A stretch of 64,000 nt of DNA from Chryseobacterium sp. CH25 (GCF_004119455.1 NZ_NRQT01000003.1:186001-250000), one strand, 5' to 3'; counted from the stretch's first letter, positions 47,536 to 56,607 are shown. The notes: a model not told the origin generated them from the sequence alone. Numbers and translations: made by a program.

Positions 47536-48509
47536 TTAAAAGTCAATGATAGTAGCTCCCCAGGAATACCCAACTCCAAAACCGGCCAATAGGATTTTAT
47601 CTCCTTTTTTCAGCAGCCCTTTATCCATCATATTTTTCAATGCAATTGGAATGGTTGCAGAAACGGTATTTCCTGTATTCTCCATATCAATATAAAATTT
47701 TTCGGTGGGGATCTTTGTTTTTCGCCTCAGATAATTCAACATGAAAGAATTAGCCTGGTGAAAAACAAAATAATCAATATCATCCATAGTAAGACCATTT
47801 TCCTCTATGGTCTCTGTAATTAACCCCGGGATCTTTTCTATAGTAAAGTTAAAAATCTCAGGACCGTTCATATAAAGATTCTCAGGACCAAACTCATGAT
47901 TGGGGTTTAATGTAAAATCAGATCTGAAGCCCCCTTTTTTACAATTAAATTTTCTGCTCCGCTGCCGTCTGTTCCCAAACAGAATTTATAATCCTTTACA
48001 GTTGTGTCTTTCTCTACAATTACTGATGCGGAAGCGTCTCCAAACAGGCAACGGTTTCCTTTATCTTTTGGATGGATATGTTTGGTGTAGGTTTCTGAAG
48101 TTATTAATAAAATCCTGTTGGCAATTCCGCCAGCAATTAATCCTTTAGCAAAAGCCAGTCCATATACAAACCCGGAACACCCTAAATTGAAATCTACAGC
48201 TCCAATATTCTTTCTCAGCCCAAGCTTATCCTGTAAGATACAGGCTGTGGTGGGAAGGAAATAATCCGGGCTTTGGGTACAGAAAAGAATAAAGTCTATT
48301 TTATTCCTGTCATAGTTCTCAAAAACCTTTTCTGATGACTGTATAGCCAGATCCAAAACGGTCTCATTTTCTGAAGAAATATGACGCTGCATGATCCCTA
48401 CTTTCTCCCGGATTCTGTCAGAACTCCATTCAGGAAATTCCTTTTCCAAATCCATATTTGTAAGAATCAATTCAGGTAAATAATATTCTATTTTAGAAAT
48501 TCTTATCAT
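47536..48509 (-). pseudogene. 3-oxoacyl-ACP synthase III-like (FabH family), frame broken in an A6 run
   Basis: Condensing enzyme with the complete Cys-His-Asn triad across two frames: Cys111 in DFNLGCSGFVYGLA, His in FVFHQANSFM and Asn in ENTGNTVSATIP. The first frame goes off-family (KKGASDLILH) and stops at 47907-47909. One more A in the coding A6 run (plus-strand T6 47935-47940) continues KKGGFRSDFTLNPNHEF into the second part, giving 324 residues, normal for FabH. The break is on A AAA AAG in phase. With the adjacent ACP it likely builds a short acyl group for a sugar N- or O-acylation (inference). Confidence 0.82.
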
Positions 48510-48537
48510 ATAAATTCTTTTCTTTGTAAGAGAAAAA

Positions 48538-48545
48538 CAAATTTA
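48538..48545 (-). promoter_or_regulatory. possible -7 element of the KASIII-ACP pair
   Basis: Minus-strand TAAATTTG matches TAnnTTTG and lies 28 bases before the ATG at 48509. No -33 TTG at the expected distance. Confidence 0.35.
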
Positions 48546-48550
48546 GAATA

Positions 48551-49114
48551 ATGATATTTATATATCGTATCATATTAAAAATTCATACCACTTATCAATA
48601 CCTTATCAAGAGAATCTATCTCAAAATCTGTATTGCTAAAGGATTAAAGGTAGGAAAAAATGTTCGTTTTGTAGAAGTTCCCGAATTAGGCACAGAACCT
48701 TTTCTCATTGAAATAGGTGACGAAACAACACTTTCTAACAATGTTAGATTCATTAATCATGATGGCGGTTATAATGCTTTGCATTTTTTTGAAAAGTACA
48801 AAGATGTAAGAGCTTTCGGGCGTATAAAAATTGGGAAACAGTGCTTTATTGGTGCAGACACCATAATCATGCTTGGCTCAGAAATAGGTGACAACTGTGT
48901 ATTGGGAGCAGGCTCTATTTTAACTTCCTCTATGCCAAACGGAACGGTTTATGCAGGTATTCCTGCAAAATTCATCTGCACTATTGAAGAGTATGGAGAC
49001 AAAGCTTTAAAAAACAATGTCATGTACCCTAGAGAACTCGAAGCAGACAGGCCCAAGCTGGAAGCTTATGTAAAAGAACACCTCCCTCATACCTATAAAC
49101 CTATAAAAAAATAA
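48551..49114 (+). CDS. hexapeptide-repeat acyltransferase
   Basis: A 187-residue left-handed beta-helix transferase. Repeats run from GLKVGKNVRFVEV through IEIGDETTLSNNVRFINHDGG to IKIGKQCFIGADTIIMLGSEIGDNCVLGAGSIL; the loop His in FINHDGG is at the usual acceptor/CoA site, and the family end VYAGIPAKFI is present. It resembles O-acetyltransferases of capsule loci. The gene sits 41 bases from the divergent KASIII gene and directly abuts the next GT4 gene. Confidence 0.88.
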   Translation: MIFIYRIILKIHTTYQYLIKRIYLKICIAKGLKVGKNVRFVEVPELGTEPFLIEIGDETTLSNNVRFINHDGGYNALHFFEKYKDVRAFGRIKIGKQCFIGADTIIMLGSEIGDNCVLGAGSILTSSMPNGTVYAGIPAKFICTIEEYGDKALKNNVMYPRELEADRPKLEAYVKEHLPHTYKPIKK

Positions 49115-50266
49115 ATGTCTGAAAAAAAGAAAATTCTCATTAGAATCGGTTCCCTTCGTCATGGCGGTGCAGAAAAAGTTCTGATTAACTTTCTTAAAAA
49201 CCTTCCCAAAGATAAATATGAAGTTGATTTATTAATTAACCTCTATACAGGAATGTACATCAAGGAAGTTCCGTCCTGGGTAAAGCTCCACTATCTTCTG
49301 AAAGGGGAAATGATCACCACCAACAGACCTCATGAGATTCCAGTGAAGGCATTCAGGGTACTTTATCAGAAAATGTTCCTGATGTTCCCTTCCCTACTCT
49401 ATAAATTCATCCTGAAGAATAAAAAATATGATGTAGAAATTGCGGCTATTCATGGGATGTATAAAGAAATACTATCCAGTCCGCAAAAGGATTCCAAAAA
49501 GATTGTATGGATCCAGAATGACATCTTTAATCTGAAAGAATATACTCCTGATGTCATCAGACAGTTTTTCAAATTTGACAGAATTCTGGTAATTTCCAAC
49601 AAACTGAAAGAGGAAATGCAAAAGCTGGCCCGTAATGAAAAGGAAAAACAGGCTGTTGTAAAGATTTTCAACCCCATTGATTCTCAGGATACTCTCAAGA
49701 AAGCAGAAGTAGAAATCAATGACTATCCTTTTTCTAAAGATTTACCAACCTTTGTAACCATAGGCACGGTGTATCCTCAAAAAGGCTATGACAGGCTTTT
49801 GGATGTTCATAAAAAATTAATGGATGAAGGATTGAAACATCAGATCATCATTATTGGCGATGGATTTGATTTTGAAAACATCCAGGCAAAACTTAATCAA
49901 TTGGGACTTCAGGAGACGGTAAAGATGCTTGGCTTCAGCAGTAATCCTTATCCTTATCTTAAAAAATCAGATTTTTATATAATGTCATCCAGACACGAAG
50001 GATTCCCTACCATCATTGCGGAAGCTCTTATCCTGAATAAACCTGTAGTTTCTACGGATGTTTCAGGAATTAAAGATCTTCTTCAGGATGGAAAATTAGG
50101 TCTTATTACTCCTAATTCTGAAGATGGAATTTATGAAGGGATGAAGCAGTTCTTAACTAACAATGAGCTTCCTGAGCAATACGAGAGAGAAATAGCCCAA
50201 ACAGATCTTCCGTTTGTGCTTGAAAAATCGGTAGCTCATCTTCAGGAAATCATTGATCATGTATAA
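49115..50266 (+). CDS. glycosyltransferase family 4
   Basis: GT-B transferase of 383 residues: KKILIRIGSLRHGGAEKVLINFL opens the acceptor domain; the donor domain shows FVTIGTVYPQKGYDRLLD, KMLGFSSNPYPYLKKSDF and the EX7E signature in IMSSRHEGFPTIIAEALI, followed by KPVVSTDVSGIKDLL. A paralogue of 46076-47248. It starts directly after the hexapeptide transferase stop. Confidence 0.93.
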   Translation: MSEKKKILIRIGSLRHGGAEKVLINFLKNLPKDKYEVDLLINLYTGMYIKEVPSWVKLHYLLKGEMITTNRPHEIPVKAFRVLYQKMFLMFPSLLYKFILKNKKYDVEIAAIHGMYKEILSSPQKDSKKIVWIQNDIFNLKEYTPDVIRQFFKFDRILVISNKLKEEMQKLARNEKEKQAVVKIFNPIDSQDTLKKAEVEINDYPFSKDLPTFVTIGTVYPQKGYDRLLDVHKKLMDEGLKHQIIIIGDGFDFENIQAKLNQLGLQETVKMLGFSSNPYPYLKKSDFYIMSSRHEGFPTIIAEALILNKPVVSTDVSGIKDLLQDGKLGLITPNSEDGIYEGMKQFLTNNELPEQYEREIAQTDLPFVLEKSVAHLQEIIDHV

Positions 50267-50277
50267 AATATTTTGTT

Positions 50278-50835
50278 ATGTCAGAGTATACAGCCATACA
50301 GAAAGATTTTTACAGAGAAAGCGGTAAATGGCTTTCCACAATTGGGATTTGGAAAAAATGCATCAATCCTAATCTTCATTATCTTTACGTCCTAAGAAAA
50401 GCTCAGAAACATCAGAAAAAGGCTGTTTCGGGGTTATTCTGGAAATTTGTTTTAAGACATTATCAGATCAAATATGGTTTCCAGATTTATCCTGAAACAC
50501 AGATTGGAGAAGGTTTATATCTTGGGCATTGGGGCGCTCTTGTCATCAATCCTAAGGCTAAAATCGGTAAAAACTGTAATATTGCTCAAGGGGTAACCAT
50601 TGGACAACAGAACAGAGGAAAAAACGAAGGCTATCCGGTTATTGGTGATGAAGTCTGGATAGGGCCAAACGCCGTTATTGTTGGTAATGTGAACATAGGA
50701 AACAATGTTTTGATTGCACCCAATGCCTACGTAAATTTTGACGTTCCTGAAAACTCTATGGTTATGGGAAACCCCGGGAAAATTTACCCGGCAGAAAATG
50801 CTACCCAAGGATACATCAATAATAAAATATCTTAA
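50278..50835 (+). CDS. serine O-acetyltransferase-like hexapeptide transferase
   Basis: A 185-residue protein resembling CysE and capsule homologues: an N-terminal helical part, then IYPETQIGEGLYLGHWGALVI, AKIGKNCNIAQGVTIG, and VWIGPNAVIVGNVNIGNNVLIAP. The conserved His is in LGHWGA. The N-terminal domain is shorter than that of true CysE (about 270 residues), so acetylation of a sugar or lipid-linked precursor is as likely as serine. Its stop overlaps by 4 bases the stop of the convergent gene at 50832, marking the end of the polysaccharide locus. Confidence 0.8.
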   Translation: MSEYTAIQKDFYRESGKWLSTIGIWKKCINPNLHYLYVLRKAQKHQKKAVSGLFWKFVLRHYQIKYGFQIYPETQIGEGLYLGHWGALVINPKAKIGKNCNIAQGVTIGQQNRGKNEGYPVIGDEVWIGPNAVIVGNVNIGNNVLIAPNAYVNFDVPENSMVMGNPGKIYPAENATQGYINNKIS

Positions 50836-51440
50836 TTAGCTTCAGAATTCTTTTTATTAATCCAATAGGCTACCAACAGATTGGGAAGCCAGCACAACCA
50901 TGCTACAGCAATATAAGAATTGTCAGGATCATGGGTAATCCTTGTTAACAAAGGATACCAGAGTCTTAATGTTACTGCAGCAAACGTACATGCATAGCTG
51001 TAAATCATAAATTGCCGGTGTTTTATCACGCGACCTTTTCTGATGTGAACTACTGCTGCCAGTGTAGTAGCAAGCCACACCAATCCCAACGCAATAAATC
51101 CTGCAGAGGATACAATACCTCCATTGGCATATATTCCCATGTAGATTGCAGAAACAGAACTTATCAGTACAGAAATGACATAAGACTTTCCAATTATTCT
51201 GTGAAATTGCAGGTACTTATTCCGAAATCGACTCCCAAACTGACGCCAGCCAATGAAAAGTGCAATTCCTCCAAAAATAATATGGGCAAAAAATGCAGAT
51301 TTCCAGATCTGATTTTGAAGAACTTCCAAGGATTTAGATCCCAGAAAAGTATTTTTATGATCAACAAAAGCATACATTAAAGGATACAAACCTATCATCA
51401 ATGCCAAAACACAGATCAAAACAAATAAGAATTTCTTCAT
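50832..51440 (-). CDS. DUF2306 family membrane protein
   Basis: A 202-residue protein with an N-terminal span and about five spans in total. It contains the family pattern HIIFGGIALFIGWRQFGSRF followed by KYLQFHRIIGKSYVI, and ends in basic, Asn-rich residues. The function of the family is unknown. It is preceded by the AraC-type regulator gene on the same strand (100-base gap), which may control it (inference). Confidence 0.8.
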   Translation of the reverse strand: MKKFLFVLICVLALMIGLYPLMYAFVDHKNTFLGSKSLEVLQNQIWKSAFFAHIIFGGIALFIGWRQFGSRFRNKYLQFHRIIGKSYVISVLISSVSAIYMGIYANGGIVSSAGFIALGLVWLATTLAAVVHIRKGRVIKHRQFMIYSYACTFAAVTLRLWYPLLTRITHDPDNSYIAVAWLCWLPNLLVAYWINKKNSEAN

Positions 51441-51540
51441 AAAAGCAGTTTAAATTTTCTGTAAAAATGAGAAGAAAAAGCTACTCAAATGTTCCAAAAT
51501 GAAAGATGAAACCAATATCATCTAATTTATTAACAGACAC

Positions 51541-52659
51541 TTACTGTTCCAGAGTAAGATTTTGGCTTTTTAGAAATTCTCTGGGAGAGCAATTCATATA
51601 TTTTTTAAAATTCCGGTTAAAAGAAGTTTTTGAATTGAAACCACTTTCAAAGGCTAATGAGAGAATCGTATATTTTTGATTTTCAGGGAGACTTGCTATT
51701 CTTTTAAACTCTTCAATCCGATAACGATTGATATAATCATAAAAATTCTTGTTCTCCACTGAATTAATGGTCTGGGATAATATATTGGGATGAACCTCCA
51801 GCAATTGGGCTACATATGTCAGGTTTAAATCAGGATCCTTATACAGCTTCTCCTGAACCATTCGTTCTTTCAGTTTTTCATAAACAGTCTGTATCACATC
51901 ATCTCCGGGAGAGTTTTTTTGATATTTTACAAATTCATTTCCAACTTCTTTTTCATTAGCTCTTTCAGCATCAACAGGCAAATCTAAAATACCAACACGA
52001 CTGATTCCAAAATACGCAGCAACTAAAATAAACAGGACCACCATTGAAAAAATAAGAATATCATTTCTGATGATTACTGCAATCCATATCAATGCAATTC
52101 CAGTAATCAGATAATATGACCAATTCATGTTAATTTTTTCAGTATTAGAATATTGATCAGAAATTTTCTGTTTGTATTTTCTGATGGCCAGAAGGCTCAG
52201 ACTTACATATAATATTCCCGAAAAATTCATAAAACCTTTAATTACATCACTCAATATTTCATACCCTTTTCCATTATTCTGATATACCTCCATTCTATCC
52301 TGAGGAGACAGCATCAAAAACTTAAACAAAATCAGATACATCATCAGTACAGGAAGTCCATTTAACAGCCAGGTCTTCTTATCTGGCTCATTGCCCGTTA
52401 CAGATACAATATACAGATACAGCATAGGCCCATGCATGAAGGGTAAAAGCAACTCGTATCCAATGAGATAAGGATAGTTTAAATATCCCCCTGAACGAAA
52501 TAATACAAAAAAGATAAGGTGAACTCCAATGATCAAAAACCAGATAGCCAAAAGAAAATCCTGTGTTTTCTTTTTCATCTTTCCCAATATCAAGAAAGAT
52601 GAAAAAAAGGCAATAAAAACGCCTGCCCAATACAATATCCCCAGATCAAAATCTGCCAT
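51541..52659 (-). CDS. AraC family transcriptional regulator with N-terminal membrane domain
   Basis: A 372-residue protein. The first 230 residues hold about seven hydrophobic segments (for example LGILYWAGVFIAFFSSFLILG, LLAIWFLIIGVHLIFFVLF). The C-terminal 100 residues are an AraC-type double helix-turn-helix (DLNLTYVAQLLEVHPNILSQ, then ILSLAFESGFNSKTSFNRNF and CSPREFLKSQ). Such proteins are thought to sense a membrane or extracellular signal and bind DNA while anchored. The target is unknown. Confidence 0.9.
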   Translation of the reverse strand: MADFDLGILYWAGVFIAFFSSFLILGKMKKKTQDFLLAIWFLIIGVHLIFFVLFRSGGYLNYPYLIGYELLLPFMHGPMLYLYIVSVTGNEPDKKTWLLNGLPVLMMYLILFKFLMLSPQDRMEVYQNNGKGYEILSDVIKGFMNFSGILYVSLSLLAIRKYKQKISDQYSNTEKINMNWSYYLITGIALIWIAVIIRNDILIFSMVVLFILVAAYFGISRVGILDLPVDAERANEKEVGNEFVKYQKNSPGDDVIQTVYEKLKERMVQEKLYKDPDLNLTYVAQLLEVHPNILSQTINSVENKNFYDYINRYRIEEFKRIASLPENQKYTILSLAFESGFNSKTSFNRNFKKYMNCSPREFLKSQNLTLEQ

Positions 52660-53044
52660 TGAAACTATTAAGGTTAAAATCAGAGTCTGAATTTATTCAT
52701 TTTTTCACAGTAAATACTATTTATTTTCAGCAGATGCTGTTAATTCTTTTTGAAAAATTTAAAAATATTTTAATCTTCACATTCTATTTTATGATTTATA
52801 CTTTGTAAATTTATCTTAGTTTTTTAAACGTTTGAATTATTGTAGAACCTTTATTCATGCTAAAGCAAAGTATATCGGAATATTAGACATGATTTTAAGC
52901 ATATTTTAATATTAAACTTTGTTAAAAGTGAATAGTTTTTCTGCAAAAAGTATATTTTTGCATAATTATTGATTCGGTCTATTGATTTCGGAAATAATTT
53001 AAACGAAATAAATAATTATAAACCTTTTTTTAAAATTTAAAATT
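52660..53044. other. intergenic region between AraC regulator and carbonic anhydrase
   Basis: About 385 AT-rich bases between two divergent genes. It contains TATTTTTG at 52953-52960, a plausible plus-strand -7 element with an 84-base leader to the carbonic anhydrase start. A matching -33 TTG was not found. No other feature was recognised. Confidence 0.45.
52953..52960 (+). promoter_or_regulatory. possible -7 element of the carbonic anhydrase operon
   Basis: TATTTTTG matches TAnnTTTG. No TTG lies at 17-23 bases upstream; the nearest is 31 bases away. The long AT-rich leader may carry regulation, but nothing specific was seen. Confidence 0.35.
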
Positions 53045-53713
53045 ATGTCACAATCGTACGAAGTTATTTTTGAGAACAATAAGAAATGGGTAGAATCTAA
53101 AGTGGCTGAAGATCCAAACTTCTTCAAAGAGCTAGCTAAAACTCAACACCCTGATTATCTTTACATAGGATGTTCAGACAGTAGAGCTACAGCGGAAGAA
53201 TTGATGGGAGCCAAGCCGGGAGAGGTTTTTGTTCACAGAAACATCGCCAATGTTGTGAATACTTTAGATATGAGTTCCACAGCGGTTATTCAATATGCTG
53301 TAGAACATCTTAAAGTGAAACACATTGTTGTTTGTGGCCATTATAACTGCGGTGGTGTAAAAGCTGCGATGACTCCTCAGGATTTAGGATTATTGAATCC
53401 TTGGTTGAGAAATATTCGTGACGTTTACAGACTGCACCAGGCAGAACTTGATTCTATCGAAGATGAAGATAAGCGTTATGACAGATTGGTTGAACTGAAT
53501 GTTCAGGAACAATGCATCAACGTCATCAAAATGGCCTGTGTACAGGAAAGGTATATTCTAGAAGAACAACCTATTGTACATGGCTGGGTATTTGACCTTA
53601 GAACAGGTAAAATTATTGATCTTGAGATTGATTTTGAGAAAACCTTAAAAGACATCCAGAAGATCTACAACCTTACCGGTTCCGATTGGGTAATGAGCAG
53701 AAAGACTAAATAG
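53045..53713 (+). CDS. beta-class carbonic anhydrase
   Basis: Zinc enzyme interconverting CO2 and bicarbonate. The zinc ligands are all present: Cys43 and the paired Asp45 in YIGCSDSRA, and His99 and Cys102 in CGHYNCGG. The 222-residue length and the start SQSYEVIFENNKKWVESK are typical of the Can/CynT-like clade. First gene of a run with a small exported protein, a SulP transporter and a second carbonic anhydrase. Confidence 0.95.
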   Translation: MSQSYEVIFENNKKWVESKVAEDPNFFKELAKTQHPDYLYIGCSDSRATAEELMGAKPGEVFVHRNIANVVNTLDMSSTAVIQYAVEHLKVKHIVVCGHYNCGGVKAAMTPQDLGLLNPWLRNIRDVYRLHQAELDSIEDEDKRYDRLVELNVQEQCINVIKMACVQERYILEEQPIVHGWVFDLRTGKIIDLEIDFEKTLKDIQKIYNLTGSDWVMSRKTK

Positions 53714-53735
53714 TTTTTCTAAAAAAGAATGTGAA

Positions 53736-54035
53736 ATGAAATTCTGGAGTATTATTGTATTAACGTTTTTTCTGAATTTTACAGCGCTGCCAAGCATTGC
53801 TGCGGTGGCAGGCTGGGACATTCTTAGAACGAATGTAATAGTGAATGAAGAAGAGCCACATTCTCACCCATCCTCTTTTATTGTTTACGAAAAGACCATT
53901 CCAAAACCTTTAGATGTTTTCGACTATCTGAAGTTTTCTGAGCCTGCACCTCAGTCTATGTCTTTCGTACTGATAGATGATTCCTTTCATCTATCGCCTT
54001 TACTTAGCATATTTTCTCCGCCTCCGGAAGCTTAA
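53736..54035 (+). CDS. small exported protein of unknown function
   Basis: A 99-residue protein with an N-terminal hydrophobic segment (FWSIIVLTFFLNFTALPSIAA) that looks like a signal peptide. The rest is acidic with a His-rich turn (EEEPHSHPS) and a C-terminal Pro-rich end. No domain recognised. Its place between carbonic anhydrase and SulP suggests a link to bicarbonate handling, but this is context only. Confidence 0.65.
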   Translation: MKFWSIIVLTFFLNFTALPSIAAVAGWDILRTNVIVNEEEPHSHPSSFIVYEKTIPKPLDVFDYLKFSEPAPQSMSFVLIDDSFHLSPLLSIFSPPPEA

Positions 54036-54183
54036 TTTTTAAAAGTAGTAGTTAGATTTTATAGTTATTCATGCCTTTTAGGCAATGGATAAGCTGTTTA
54101 TGCTTTAAAAATTAATTTTCCAATCTTTTATAATTGATTATTTAAGAATAAATCAATCGGTTATAATATTTTCAAAAAATATC

Positions 54184-55776
54184 ATGAAAAAAACATCATT
54201 ATTAGGAGGAATCAAGGAGAATTTCCCTTCCGGACTCGTTGTATTCTTAGTAGCACTCCCTTTGTGCTTAGGAATCGCTCTGGCATCTGGAGCACCGCCA
54301 TTATCCGGGGTTATTTCCGGAATTGTAGGTGGGCTTGTTGTAGGATTTCTTAGTAATTCAAATATATCAGTTTCGGGGCCTGCTGCAGGTCTTACTGCGA
54401 TTGTACTTACCGCCATTACCGACCTTGGAGCATTTGAACTGTTCTTATGTGCCGGGATTATTGCCGGTTTGATTCAGTTGGTATTAGGCTTTGTAAGAGC
54501 TGGTAGTATTTCCAACTATTTTCCCAATAACGTTATTGAAGGAATGCTTGCAGCCATCGGTATCATTATTATTTTAAAACAGATCCCTCACGCACTGGGA
54601 TTTGATAAGGATTATGAAGGAAACCAGTCTTTATTCAGCAACGGAGTAAATTTCGGTTATTTTACTGAACTTTTCGGAGCTATTCATCCTGGAGCTATTA
54701 TTGTAACTCTTGTATCTGTGGGAATTCTTATTGCCTGGGATAGAGTTCCGGCACTTAAGAGAATGAAAATGCTTCCTGGAGCATTAGTTGCTGTAGTTAT
54801 CGGAATACTGTTAAATGAATTATTCAAGTTATCAGGAAGCTCTTTAGCTATTGGTACAGAACATTTAGTGTCACTACCTGTTCCGAAATCTCTGGATGAT
54901 TTTAAAAATCTGATTACAATGCCGGATTTTGGTGGTTTCACCAATCCTAAAGTGTGGATCGTGGGAGCAACTATTGCCATTGTAGCTTCTATTGAAACAT
55001 TACTTTGTATTGAAGCTTCAGACAGATTAGATAAACAAAGAAGAATTACAGACACGAATCTTGAGCTTAAAGCACAGGGAATAGGAAACCTTGTAAGTTC
55101 ATTTATTGGTGGACTTCCAATGACTTCTGTAGTGGTAAGAAGTTCTGCCAACGCGAATGCAGGAGCAACTTCTAAAACATCAGCAATGATACACGGAGTA
55201 CTTCTATTGGTTTGTGTATTAAGCATTCCGTTTATCCTGAATCTAATACCGCTTGCAACACTTGCTGCTGTATTAATTCTTGTAGGATATAAACTGGCAA
55301 AACCTGCTACCTTCAAACATTTCTGGCATCTTGGAAAATTCCAGTTCGTACCGTTTGTAGCAACCGTGGTGGCTGTGGTAGCAACTGACCTTTTAAAAGG
55401 GGTTGGAATTGGTCTTGCGATCTCTGTATTCTATATCCTTCAGGGAAATATGAAAAGAGCTTATTATCTGAGCCGAGAAAAGCTTGATGATGCAGACGGA
55501 ATCAAGATTAAACTGGCTGAAGAAGTCTCTTTCCTGAATAAAGCTGCCATCAAAAAAACATTGAAAAACATTAAATCTAACTCTACTGTAATCATTGACG
55601 CCAGAGAAACTTCATACATTGCGACAGATGTACTGGAAATGATCCAGGATTTTGCCAATATCCGCGCAAAAGAAGAAGATATCAATGTGGAACTTCTGGG
55701 TTTCAAAACTTCATACAAAGATTATGAAAGAAGCCAGGATTCTCACATTCTGATTACCCATAAAAGAGCAATGTAA
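54184..55776 (+). CDS. SulP family inorganic anion transporter (probable bicarbonate)
   Basis: A 530-residue membrane transporter. The SulP core starts with ENFPSGLVVFLVALPLCLGIALASG, continues with NISVSGPAAGLTAIVLTA (anion-site loop) and MTSVVVRSSANANAGATSKTSAM, with about 12-14 spans. The C-terminal 100 residues form a reduced STAS-like domain (AEEVSFLNKAAIKKTL, STVIIDARETSYIATD). Carbonic anhydrase genes on both sides point to bicarbonate rather than sulfate as substrate; other SulP members move bicarbonate in autotrophs (known). Confidence 0.92.
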   Translation: MKKTSLLGGIKENFPSGLVVFLVALPLCLGIALASGAPPLSGVISGIVGGLVVGFLSNSNISVSGPAAGLTAIVLTAITDLGAFELFLCAGIIAGLIQLVLGFVRAGSISNYFPNNVIEGMLAAIGIIIILKQIPHALGFDKDYEGNQSLFSNGVNFGYFTELFGAIHPGAIIVTLVSVGILIAWDRVPALKRMKMLPGALVAVVIGILLNELFKLSGSSLAIGTEHLVSLPVPKSLDDFKNLITMPDFGGFTNPKVWIVGATIAIVASIETLLCIEASDRLDKQRRITDTNLELKAQGIGNLVSSFIGGLPMTSVVVRSSANANAGATSKTSAMIHGVLLLVCVLSIPFILNLIPLATLAAVLILVGYKLAKPATFKHFWHLGKFQFVPFVATVVAVVATDLLKGVGIGLAISVFYILQGNMKRAYYLSREKLDDADGIKIKLAEEVSFLNKAAIKKTLKNIKSNSTVIIDARETSYIATDVLEMIQDFANIRAKEEDINVELLGFKTSYKDYERSQDSHILITHKRAM

Positions 55777-55832
55777 GCTCACAAAACCAATTTTATTTTA
55801 AACTTAACAATTCAACAAACAACTAAAATTAT

Positions 55833-56468
55833 ATGAAAGCACATACATACGAAACTCAGTCTACCATTACTCCTGAAAAAGCATTAGAGTTTTTAAAGGA
55901 AGGAAACCAAAGATTCGTTAATAACCTTAAAGCCAACAGAGACCTTCTGGAGCAGGTAAATGCAACCCGTGAAGGACAATGGCCTTTTGCAGTAGTTTTA
56001 AGCTGTATAGACAGCCGTACTTCTGCTGAATTGATTTTCGATCAGGGATTGGGAGACGTTTTCAGTATCAGAATTGCCGGTAATTTTGTGAATCAGGACA
56101 TTCTTGGATCTATGGAATTTGGCTGTAACGTTGCTGGTTCTAAACTGATCGTGGTTTTAGGACACACTAAATGCGGAGCTCTGAAAGGAGGCCTTGATGC
56201 AGCACAAATTGAAGGTATGGGAATGGATAACCTGAACCACCTGATCAACCACTTTAACCCAATCATCAATGAAGTGATTCAGGAAAATGAGGAACGTTCA
56301 TCCAAAAACAGTTCTCTCTTAGAAAGGCTTAATCACCAGAATGTAAAAAGCGCTATTGAAGATATCCGTAAACAAAGTTCAACACTTAAAAGACTTGAAG
56401 AAGAAGGAAAAATTAAGATTGTTGGAGCTAACTACGATGTTGAAACAGGCGCAGTAAGCTGGTTATAG
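55833..56468 (+). CDS. beta-class carbonic anhydrase (second)
   Basis: A 211-residue carbonic anhydrase of a different clade from the one at 53045. Ligands: Cys58 and Asp60 in LSCIDSRTS, His111 and Cys114 in GHTKCGALKG. It starts with TPEKALEFLKEGNQRFV, typical of the second clade. No signal peptide, so both enzymes appear cytosolic. It is 56 bases after the SulP gene and is followed by a strong terminator. Confidence 0.95.
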   Translation: MKAHTYETQSTITPEKALEFLKEGNQRFVNNLKANRDLLEQVNATREGQWPFAVVLSCIDSRTSAELIFDQGLGDVFSIRIAGNFVNQDILGSMEFGCNVAGSKLIVVLGHTKCGALKGGLDAAQIEGMGMDNLNHLINHFNPIINEVIQENEERSSKNSSLLERLNHQNVKSAIEDIRKQSSTLKRLEEEGKIKIVGANYDVETGAVSWL

Positions 56469-56557
56469 AATAATCAAGAGTCCTATTTAACTACTTACTG
56501 AAAAGTATATAAAGTACTCAGATAAATTGATTGGAAATTAATTTAAATGCATAGCAG

Positions 56558-56588
56558 AAGGCCATCGGAAATCCGATGGCCTTTATTT
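56558..56588 (+). terminator. bidirectional terminator between carbonic anhydrase and pth
   Basis: A 12-bp stem (AAGGCCATCGGA at 56558-56569 with TCCGATGGCCTT at 56572-56583) is followed by a T-rich tract. It lies between convergent genes and can serve both strands. Confidence 0.85.
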
Positions 56589-56607
56589 TTATAATAACTG
56601 AGACAAT

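Noticed and set aside
17550..48509. Programmed -1 frameshifting as a single explanation for all nine breaks
   Set aside because: Only some sites (fdtC, GT2 at 33332, KASIII, membrane protein, arguably GT2 at 35726) have an in-phase slippery heptamer; the others do not, and one is a T run. A shared cause acting on homopolymers fits better.
54684..55316. 210-codon minus-strand frame inside the SulP gene
   Set aside because: It lies wholly opposite conserved transmembrane segments of the SulP transporter and has no independent support.
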